A stretch of 8,247 bases of DNA from JBCBSK01 sp039819185 (GTDB lineage: Bacteria; Pseudomonadota; Alphaproteobacteria; Rhizobiales; Tepidamorphaceae): assembly GCA_039819185.1 (NCBI GenBank), contig JBCBSK010000158.1, positions 1 to 8,247 on the forward strand, in the 5' to 3' direction. The notes under the pieces are model-generated. The model was not told the origin of the DNA, ran no database searches, and saw nothing but the letters and a program-made list of their open reading frames with translations. Both the position numbers and the translations under genes were made by a program. Positions 1 through 5,197 of the stretch are shown one piece after another (positions within the stretch are counted from its first letter, which is position 1; each line of letters opens with the position of its first letter).

Positions 1-248
1 GTGGAACATATAGATCGTTGTGACGATATCGCGGCTTTCGCTCTCGAACGGCAGATGCTCACCATTGGCGATCGCAAGCGAGACCTGGCCTCGGCGGCGC
101 AGGTGTCGACTTATCCGCCGCCTATGTCGCCGAGGCGCGCCGGCACCTGCGCCGCCGAGGCCAGGTCTCGCTTGCGGTCGCCAATGGTGAGCATCTGCCG
201 TTCGAGAGCGAAAGCCGCGATATCGTCACAACGATCTATATGTTCCAC
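1..248. repeat. 105-bp inverted repeat (fold-back) at the left end
   Basis: Bases 1-105 are the reverse complement of bases 144-248, with one mismatch (72 against 177), around a 38-base centre at 106-143. The right arm is in frame with the methyltransferase and encodes its post-motif-I region, so the right arm is the genuine sequence and the left arm is the inverted copy. Because the copy begins at the first base of the window and has no coding sense of its own, the likely explanation is a chimeric or fold-back molecule at a contig end rather than a genomic element. A real inverted duplication cannot be excluded from sequence alone. Confidence 0.9.
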
Positions 249-521
249 GAACTGCCGCCCAAGATACGGCGGGTAGTGGCGACCGAGTTCTTCCGCGTCT
301 TGAAGCCAGGCGGTCTGCTCGTATTCATGGATTCGCTGCAGCGCGGCGACGTAGACGATTTCGACGGTCTGCTCAAAGCCTTTCCGGTCGGTTTTCACGA
401 GCCCTATTACGACAGCTACACGCGCGAAGACCTCGACCAGCTTTTTGGCGAAGCGGGTTTCATGCCGCTGTCATCGAAACCCGCTTTTGTCTCGAAAATC
501 GCGGCCTATATGAAACCGTGA
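105..521 (+). CDS. Class I SAM-dependent methyltransferase, 5'-truncated
   Basis: This is the C-terminal part of a Methyltransf_11/UbiE-like methyltransferase, which would transfer a methyl group from S-adenosylmethionine to an unidentified small molecule. The frame is open upstream of the first ATG (240). From about 105 it reads GVDLSAAYVAEARRHL, the acidic loop and helix after motif I that bind the SAM ribose. Next come ANGEHLPF (adenine-binding region, motif II), DIVTTIYMFHELP (post-motif II, motif IV-like) and the FRVLKPGGLLVFMDS strand that is typical of the family. The glycine-rich motif I is missing because the sequence switches into the inverted copy at about 105. The stop is TGA at 519-521. 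An ATG start at 240 is unlikely, since it would remove half the SAM fold. The class is secure; the substrate is unknown. Confidence 0.8.
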   Translation, partial: VDLSAAYVAEARRHLRRRGQVSLAVANGEHLPFESESRDIVTTIYMFHELPPKIRRVVATEFFRVLKPGGLLVFMDSLQRGDVDDFDGLLKAFPVGFHEPYYDSYTREDLDQLFGEAGFMPLSSKPAFVSKIAAYMKP

Positions 522-717
522 CCTTGAGACACCGACAGGATCGATGACACTTTTTCAATCGATCCATGCAAGACTCAAAAGTGTCTTGAGGTCGTGCCCC
601 AGTTCGGGCGTGCAGGATTGATCCGAACCGACGCTCCCTGCGTGACAGGGACGCGGCAAGGGGTGTAAGGCGGCGAGCATTTGCGGTGGCGTGAACTCGC
701 CGGCTAAGGAAAAGCGG
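522..717 (+). other. Intergenic leader with several inverted repeats
   Basis: This 196-base gap before the small membrane-protein gene contains no convincing ORF but several complementary segments. GATCGAT (539-545) pairs with ATCGATC (558-564). GACACTTTT (546-554) pairs with AAAAGTGTC (577-585). GTTCGG (602-607) pairs with CCGAAC (623-628). TCCCTG (635-640) pairs with CAGGGA (646-651) around a 5-base loop. The first two pairs are interleaved, so they would form a pseudoknot or exclude one another. No clear U-tract follows any stem, so a simple terminator is not supported. The region could be a structured 5' leader or a small RNA; I do not recognise a known family. Confidence 0.45.
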
Positions 718-1032
718 ATGATAGGCGTTTTCATTCTCAGGCCGCTTGGTGTTGTGTCGCTTGTAGCCGGCCTGATCACGCTGCCATTGCCCTTGCCGAC
801 CGGTGTCTTCCTGATCGCTGGCGGGTTGATCCTTCTGATCTATTCTAGCCGCCGTGTCGCCAGCATCGTGCGTCTTGTGCGAATGCGCAGCCTACGTTTC
901 GATGGTTGGATCACCTTTATCGAGGACCGCGCCGGCACGCGCCTCGGCGCGATCTTGAAAAAAACCCGACCGCGGCGTTCAGTACCTGCCGCCGATATAC
1001 TCGCCGAGCAACTTGGCCAACCCGTAGAGTAA
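718..1032 (+). CDS. Small membrane protein, two hydrophobic helices, PGPGW-like
   Basis: A 104-residue protein of unknown function. The ATG at 718 is chosen because AAGGA at 706-710 lies seven bases upstream, a good ribosome binding site; an in-frame GTG at 691 has none. Residues about 5-40 form two hydrophobic stretches separated by a proline turn (PLPLPTG), followed by a basic segment (SSRRVASIVRLVRMR) that should sit on the cytoplasmic side by the positive-inside rule. The second half is soluble and rich in Arg and Lys. The helix-PLPxPxG-helix pattern resembles the putative transmembrane PGPGW family, but the GPGW core is not intact, so this is only a suggestion. The gene runs toward ribB and ends 41 bases from it (convergent). 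Confidence 0.7.
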   Translation: MIGVFILRPLGVVSLVAGLITLPLPLPTGVFLIAGGLILLIYSSRRVASIVRLVRMRSLRFDGWITFIEDRAGTRLGAILKKTRPRRSVPAADILAEQLGQPVE

Positions 1033-1073
1033 CACGTGTTGCTCTCGATGGCTGTCATGCTTGCTGAAAGCGC

Positions 1074-2192
1074 TTAGCCCTCGATGATATCGGTCTCGAG
1101 TATCTCGATACCGAAGCCAGTCAGCCCGACATAGTTCCTCGGCCGTGAGGCCAGCAGCCGAATGGAGGACACGCCGAGGTCACGCAGGATCTGTGCTCCG
1201 ACACCGATCTCGCGCCATTGCTCACGTCGGGCTTCCGCGCTGCGGGTTTCTTCGCCAGTGACAAGAGGAGCCGTCTCCTCGGGCTCGCTATACAGCGGGA
1301 TTGCCGGAACGCCTGCCGAGCCATCGCGCAGGAACACGAAGACACCGCGCCCATCCTGCTTGAAGCGCTGCAGCGATTGAACAATCGCCGTACGCGGGCC
1401 GAAGACATCGTCGATCGCGTTGCCACGGTGTAGCCGGGTGGGCACGTTCTGCCCGTCGCCGATATCACCATAGACAAGCACAAGATGCTCGATCGGGTCG
1501 AACCTTGTGGTGTAGGCGTATCCTTGCGCTGGGCCGATCTCGAGCGTGACCGGGAACTGGGCAACGCGCTCGACCAGTCGTTCGCGTGCCTGACGCCAGG
1601 CGATCAGGTCTGCGATCGAGACCAGCGTCAGGCCGTGTTCCTTAGCAAATCCTGCCACATCGGGGCCGCGTTTGACCGTGCCGTCGTCATTGACGAGTTC
1701 GCAGATGACGCCGACTGGCGGCAGATCAGCAAGCCGGCACAGATCAACAGCGGCCTCGGTGTGGCCAGACCGCATCAGGACGCCGCCCTCGCGCGCGATC
1801 AGCGGGAAGATGTGGCCGGGGCGCACGAAGTCAGCCGGACCGGCATTGTTGTTGGCAAGCGCGCGCACGGTTGTGGTGCGTTCTTCCGCCGAGATGCCTG
1901 TGGTCACGCCGTGGCGGTAGTCTACCGAGACGGTGAAGGCCGTGCCGAGCGGGGCGTCATTGGCCGCGACCATCGGAGTGAGATGCAATCTTTGCGCCTC
2001 GGTCTGAGGCATCGGTGTGCAGACGATGCCGCTGGTGTGCCGCACCATGAAGGCCAACTGCTCCGGCTTGGCGAGCGAAGCGGCCATAATCAGGTCGCCC
2101 TCGTTTTCGCGGTCGTCATCGTCCATGACGATGATCATCTCGCCTTGTTTGAGGGCGCGGATCGCCTGGTCGATCGGATCGAATGTGGTCAT
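1074..2192 (-). CDS. ribB: 3,4-dihydroxy-2-butanone 4-phosphate synthase with degenerate GTP cyclohydrolase II-like domain (RibBX type)
   Basis: A 372-residue cytoplasmic enzyme that converts ribulose 5-phosphate to 3,4-dihydroxy-2-butanone 4-phosphate plus formate in riboflavin synthesis. Residues 1-200 form a complete DHBP synthase domain: acidic loop DDDDRENEGD (24-33), TSGIVC (53-58), ERTTTVRAL (104-112), RPGHIFPL (124-131), GHTEAAVDL (143-151) and CELVNDDG (164-171). Residues about 205-372 align with GTP cyclohydrolase II, but the three zinc cysteines are gone: the usual SEC is RGN (256-258) and the RCDCG segment is RTAIV (267-271). The RQEGRG loop is also replaced, by RDGSAG. The second domain should therefore not open GTP. 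Fused or stand-alone RibB proteins with such a decayed domain are known in Proteobacteria as RibBX. The gene follows aroC with a one-base overlap (TGATG). Automatic pipelines often mislabel this type as bifunctional RibBA. Confidence 0.95.
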   Translation of the reverse strand: MTTFDPIDQAIRALKQGEMIIVMDDDDRENEGDLIMAASLAKPEQLAFMVRHTSGIVCTPMPQTEAQRLHLTPMVAANDAPLGTAFTVSVDYRHGVTTGISAEERTTTVRALANNNAGPADFVRPGHIFPLIAREGGVLMRSGHTEAAVDLCRLADLPPVGVICELVNDDGTVKRGPDVAGFAKEHGLTLVSIADLIAWRQARERLVERVAQFPVTLEIGPAQGYAYTTRFDPIEHLVLVYGDIGDGQNVPTRLHRGNAIDDVFGPRTAIVQSLQRFKQDGRGVFVFLRDGSAGVPAIPLYSEPEETAPLVTGEETRSAEARREQWREIGVGAQILRDLGVSSIRLLASRPRNYVGLTGFGIEILETDIIEG

Positions 2193-3298
2193 CAGAGATT
2201 CCCGAAACGGTCGCGGCCGGTTTGTCCCCGGTCGCGCAACACATGGTCGGCGAGTACAAGCGCCATCATCGCTTCACCCACCGGAACGGCGCGGATTCCG
2301 ACACACGGGTCGTGGCGCCCCTTGGTGATGACATCGGTCTCCTGGCCATCCGCCGTTACGGTCCGGCGCGGTGTCAAGATTGACGACGTTGGTTTGACGG
2401 CGAAGCGAATGATGATCGGTTGGCCTGTCGAGATGCCGCCCAGGATGCCGCCTGCGTGGTTTGAGAGAAAGATTGGGTGGCCTGTGTCATCGAGGCGCAT
2501 CTCGTCGGCGTTGTCCTCGCCGCGGAGCGCAGCTGCCGCGAAGCCCTCGCCGATCTCGACACCCTTGACCGCGTTGATCGACATCATCGCGGATGCAAGC
2601 TCCTGGTCGAGCTTGCCGTAGACCGGCGCGCCGAGGCCGGCCGGAACGCCCTCTGCGACGATCTCGATCACAGCACCCACCGATGAACCGTCCTTACGCA
2701 CCTGGTCGAGATAGGGCCCCCACGCCTCGGCCGCCTTGGGATCGGGGCAGAAGAAGGGGTTGTCGCCGACCCGATCCCAATCCCAACGGTCGCGATCGAT
2801 CGTGTGCGGCCCCATCTGAACCAGCGCGCCGCGGATCGTCACGCGGTCCAGCACCTTGCGCGCGACGGCACCGGCTGCGACGCGGGACGCCGTTTCCCGG
2901 GCTGATGATCGGCCGCCGCCACGATAGTCGCGCAGGCCATACTTTGTCTCATAGGTCATGTCGGCATGGCCCGGACGATAGGTCTGGGCGATCTCCGAAT
3001 AGTCCTTGGAGCGCTGATCAATATTTTCGATCAGGAGTGCGATCGGCGTGCCCGTCGTGCGCTGGACGCCGTCTTCGCTCGGCATGACGCCGGACAGGAT
3101 ACGCACCTGATCCGTTTCCTTGCGCTGGGTCGTGTAGCGCGACTGACCGGGCCGGCGTCGGTCTAAAAAGGGCTGGATATCGGCTTCGCTCAGGTTAAGC
3201 CCCGGCGGGCAACCATCAACGACGGCGCCGATGGCGGGGCCATGGCTCTCGCCAAACGTTGTGAAGCGGAACAGATGGCCGAAACTGTTATGGGACAT
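2192..3298 (-). CDS. aroC: Chorismate synthase
   Basis: A 368-residue cytoplasmic enzyme that converts 5-enolpyruvylshikimate 3-phosphate to chorismate, the last common step to aromatic amino acids, folate and quinones. It needs reduced FMN. Family signatures are present along the full length: FGESHGPAIG (15-24), RRRPGQSRYTTQRKE (47-61), YRPGHADMTY (107-116) with the conserved histidine, YRGGGRSSARET (125-136), SNHAGGILGGIST (279-291), VKPTSS (301-306) and GRHDPC (327-332). The length is normal for the family and no key residue is missing. The start ATG (3298) begins MSHNSFGHLFRFTTFGESHG, the standard N-terminus, although no strong Shine-Dalgarno is visible. It is the first gene of the minus-strand aroC-ribB operon, with a candidate promoter at 3337-3365. 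Confidence 0.98.
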   Translation of the reverse strand: MSHNSFGHLFRFTTFGESHGPAIGAVVDGCPPGLNLSEADIQPFLDRRRPGQSRYTTQRKETDQVRILSGVMPSEDGVQRTTGTPIALLIENIDQRSKDYSEIAQTYRPGHADMTYETKYGLRDYRGGGRSSARETASRVAAGAVARKVLDRVTIRGALVQMGPHTIDRDRWDWDRVGDNPFFCPDPKAAEAWGPYLDQVRKDGSSVGAVIEIVAEGVPAGLGAPVYGKLDQELASAMMSINAVKGVEIGEGFAAAALRGEDNADEMRLDDTGHPIFLSNHAGGILGGISTGQPIIIRFAVKPTSSILTPRRTVTADGQETDVITKGRHDPCVGIRAVPVGEAMMALVLADHVLRDRGQTGRDRFGNL

Positions 3299-3336
3299 GA
3301 ACGGGACAGTGCGCGCCGGAACAAAACAACCCGCGC

Positions 3337-3365
3337 CTTGTAGGTCGCTGGACAGGGTGGGTCAA
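3337..3365 (-). promoter_or_regulatory. Candidate sigma70-type promoter for aroC-ribB
   Basis: On the minus strand, TTGACC (3365-3360) is followed after exactly 17 bases by TACAAG (3342-3337). These match the -35 and -10 consensus at five and four of six positions. Transcription would begin near 3330, giving a leader of about 32 bases before the aroC ATG. The -35 hexamer lies in the left arm of the 3361-3417 inverted repeat. Confidence 0.5.
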
Positions 3366-3417
3366 ACGAGATGCCGACGATGACCGTTTTCTGTCCTAGG
3401 ATGTCATCTCGCTTGAC
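3361..3417. repeat. Inverted 13-mer between the divergent aroC and helicase genes
   Basis: GTCAAACGAGATG (3361-3373) and CATCTCGCTTGAC (3405-3417) are reverse complements at 12 of 13 positions, with 31 bases between them. Each arm carries a TTGAC hexamer reading outward, on the minus strand toward aroC and on the plus strand toward the helicase (TTGACA at 3413-3418). The plus-strand side lacks a good -10 at normal spacing; CATGTG at 3436-3441 is weak. A second complementary pair, GGACAG (3350-3355) with CTGTCC (3391-3396), interleaves with it. The element may be a regulator site over paired promoters, or a duplicated promoter element. Confidence 0.5.
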
Positions 3418-3550
3418 ACCTGGCCAGCAATGGCCCATGTGCTTTCGGACGCTGTGCTGCTGCGTGAGCATGCCGCGCCCCCGAATGGGCCGCACCAGCG
3501 CAAACAGACACACAACTCCCATCACGCAGGGTTTTTGAGGCGACGGCCGG

Positions 3551-3658
3551 ATGGCGCGGGACGAACCCGTCTGTCTGGAGGCCGTGCCCACCCTCCAGTA
3601 CCGCACAGACCGTGCGGCACTTCGCCGCCGTTTGGGCCGAAGCCCGTCGCGCGGCTGA
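3551..3658 (+). CDS. Putative 35-codon upstream ORF in the helicase leader
   Basis: ATG at 3551 opens a 35-residue frame (MARDEPVCLEAVPTL at its start, arginine-rich RAALRRRLGR toward its end) that stops with TGA at 3656-3658. That is 12 bases before the helicase TTG and in the same reading frame. A weak ribosome site, GAGG (3537-3540), lies ten bases upstream of the ATG. Two strong hairpins lie inside the frame: CTGGAGG/CCTCCAG (3575-3581 with 3592-3598) and CCGCAC/GTGCGG (3601-3606 with 3612-3617). The second competes with an alternative pairing, GTCTGT (3569-3574) with ACAGAC (3605-3610). It may be a regulatory leader peptide, or a structured RNA with an accidental ORF. I do not recognise the peptide, and translation is unproven. 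Confidence 0.35.
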   Translation: MARDEPVCLEAVPTLQYRTDRAALRRRLGRSPSRG

Positions 3659-3670
3659 ATAGGATATATC

Positions 3671-4912
3671 TTGAACGATTTTGATACCCTCGGCCTTGCG
3701 CCGGCTTTGACCGCCGCGCTGAGCCACGCAGGCTTTTCCCGACCGACGCCGATCCAGGCACAGGCAATTCCCCTGGCGATGGCCGGGCGTGACATCCTTG
3801 GCCTCGCCCAGACGGGAACGGGCAAGACGCTGGCCTTCGGTCTGCCCATAGTCGACCATCTATTGGAAGAACGCGGCAAGCCCGCACCCAGGTCCGCCGA
3901 CACGTTGATCCTGGCCCCAACCCGTGAACTGGTGGGTCAGATCGCCGAGAGTCTCCGTATGCTGACCAAAGGTACGCGGTTGCGCGTCGCCACTGTCGTG
4001 GGCGGACAATCCATCAACCGGCAGATCAATACTCTGAAACCGGGCACTGACATCCTGGTTGCCACGCCGGGCCGTCTCATCGACCTGACGGACCGTGGCG
4101 CAGTCGATTTGAGCTGGGTCGGCCGCCTGGTCTTGGATGAAGCGGATCAGATGCTGGACCTCGGGTTCATTCATGCATTGCGCAGGATCGCGCCGCTTCT
4201 GGGGACGCCGCGCCAGACCATGCTGTTCTCGGCCACCATGTCCAAGCCGATGGAAGAACTTTCTCGGGCCTATCTGACCGACCCCTGTCGTGTGCAGGTG
4301 GCACCTCCCGGCAAGGCGGCGGACAAAGTCGAGCAATCGGTGCACTTCCTTCAAAAGCCCGGTAAACCCGCCATGCTGCGCGAGATTCTCTCACGCGACC
4401 TTGATGCCCTGACGCTGGTCTTCGCCCGCACCAAGCATGGCGCGGAGAAGCTTATGAAGGGGCTGGTTGCCGACGGCCACAACGCGGCTTCGATACACGG
4501 CAACAAGACCCAGGGCCAACGCGACCGTGCGATCAAGGCATTCCGCGACGGCAAGATCACCACGCTCGTCGCCACCGATATCGCGGCGCGGGGCATCGAC
4601 ATCCCGGGCGTGGCCTATGTCGTCAATTACGACCTGCCGGATGTCCCCGACAACTACGTCCACCGCATTGGCCGCACCGCGCGGGCCGGGCGCGAGGGCC
4701 AGGCAATCGCGCTCTGCGCGCCCGAAGAAGTCGAGCTTCTGCATCAGATCGAGCGGTTCATGAAGGTCGAGATTCCGGTGGCCAGTGGCATTCGGCCGAG
4801 CAGAGAAGAGCGGGCGCCGCAGAGGCGCGGTCCGAAACCCGCCGCGTCGAACAGGGGCGAGAAACCAGGCGCACCGAAACGGCGTCGCTCGCGCCGGCGC
4901 CGCGCCGCCTAA
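3671..4912 (+). CDS. DEAD-box ATP-dependent RNA helicase (RhlE-like)
   Basis: A 413-residue ATP-dependent RNA helicase that unwinds short RNA duplexes; relatives act in ribosome assembly, mRNA decay or cold adaptation. All core motifs are present in order: Q motif (FSRPTPIQAQAIP, 22-34), Walker A AQTGTGKT (46-53), PTRELVGQ (83-90), TPGRL (132-136), DEAD (156-159), SAT (187-189), LVFARTK (249-255), ATDIAARGID (301-310) and HRIGRTARAG (331-340). The tail (about 376-413) is very rich in Arg and Lys, as in RhlE proteins, and probably binds RNA. The start is TTG at 3671 with AGGA (3661-3664) six bases upstream; no in-frame ATG precedes it without a stop. The leader carries an upstream ORF and hairpins, so control may be post-transcriptional. 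The RhlE subgroup assignment is by overall resemblance. Confidence 0.95.
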   Translation: MNDFDTLGLAPALTAALSHAGFSRPTPIQAQAIPLAMAGRDILGLAQTGTGKTLAFGLPIVDHLLEERGKPAPRSADTLILAPTRELVGQIAESLRMLTKGTRLRVATVVGGQSINRQINTLKPGTDILVATPGRLIDLTDRGAVDLSWVGRLVLDEADQMLDLGFIHALRRIAPLLGTPRQTMLFSATMSKPMEELSRAYLTDPCRVQVAPPGKAADKVEQSVHFLQKPGKPAMLREILSRDLDALTLVFARTKHGAEKLMKGLVADGHNAASIHGNKTQGQRDRAIKAFRDGKITTLVATDIAARGIDIPGVAYVVNYDLPDVPDNYVHRIGRTARAGREGQAIALCAPEEVELLHQIERFMKVEIPVASGIRPSREERAPQRRGPKPAASNRGEKPGAPKRRRSRRRRAA

Positions 4913-4919
4913 CGCCCTT

Positions 4920-5120
4920 CATCGCCCGCACGGCGCGTACCCCGCCAGTGCAGCAACGCCGATCAGCACGGTCCCCTCGGCGAGGTCGATCGTGCTCATC
5001 GTGTTCGGTCAATCCTTCAGCGTCGTCTTACGGATCATGTTGTAAGCGCGATAGGCGACGAGGCCGAGCAGAACCGAGCCTGAAAACCGTTAGTCTGCTG
5101 TCCATGCCTATGCCAATGCA
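4920..5120 (-). pseudogene. Decayed C-terminal fragment of a DUF2177 membrane protein
   Basis: Read on the minus strand, this segment matches residues about 67-130 of the intact DUF2177 gene at 6795-7202. Recognisable pieces are LLGLVAY, TTLKD, the aligned pair TMSTIDLA against TMSALDLA, and GVAALAGY. By eye, 4981-5071 and 6869-6959 agree at about 72 of 91 bases. It is broken in three ways. The Trp of KDW is TGA (5011-5009). A two-base deletion shifts frame in the segment matching GLGLLLGLV (near 5075). Another indel falls after AGY near 4935. The N-terminal half is absent, and homology fades above about 5120. It lies immediately downstream of the helicase stop, pointing toward it. I saw no other gene in 4913-5165. 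Confidence 0.85.
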
Positions 5121-5165
5121 TGAAGTCTTGATCGAAATCATCGTTTCAAATTGGCCGCCATCACA

Positions 5166-5182
5166 TTGCAACAGTGTTGCAA
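5166..5182. promoter_or_regulatory. Perfect 8-1-8 palindrome, candidate operator
   Basis: TTGCAACA, one central G, then TGTTGCAA: a perfect 17-base palindrome ending 15 bases before the ATG of the FAD oxidoreductase. Its right end abuts the AAAGGG ribosome site (5181-5186). The size and symmetry suit a dimeric repressor such as a TetR-type protein, which could block transcription or translation of this gene. No regulator gene is in the window, so the partner is unknown. Confidence 0.5.
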
Positions 5183-5197
5183 AGGGACACAGCAGCC

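Noticed and set aside
1..276. Plus-strand open frame starting at base 1
   Set aside because: It runs through the inverted copy and out of frame with the methyltransferase; it exists only because of the fold-back.
691..717. GTG start for the small membrane protein
   Set aside because: ATG 718 has AAGGA seven bases upstream and starts right at the hydrophobic region; the GTG has no ribosome site.
1031..1040. AACACGTGTT palindrome after the small membrane-protein gene
   Set aside because: It is only ten bases long, overlaps the stop codon, has no T-tract and no partner site, so chance is adequate.
1485..2621. Long plus-strand open frame (378 codons) antisense to ribB and aroC
   Set aside because: It overlaps two unmistakable genes over its whole length, has no recognisable motif, and is the usual by-product of GC-rich codon bias on the opposite strand.
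3430..3684. Plus-strand open frame of 84 codons in the aroC-helicase spacer
   Set aside because: It is rich in Pro, Arg and His without domain character, overlaps the helicase start in another frame and has no ribosome site.
3190..3903. Minus-strand open frame of 237 codons spanning the aroC start, the spacer and the helicase start
   Set aside because: It covers the N-termini of two real genes and the promoter region, and its composition is arginine- and serine-rich shadow sequence.
5174..5197. GTG start for the FAD oxidoreductase
   Set aside because: The GTG starts at the central base of the palindrome, and the extra eight residues precede the normal Rossmann-fold start; ATG 5198 has a ribosome site.
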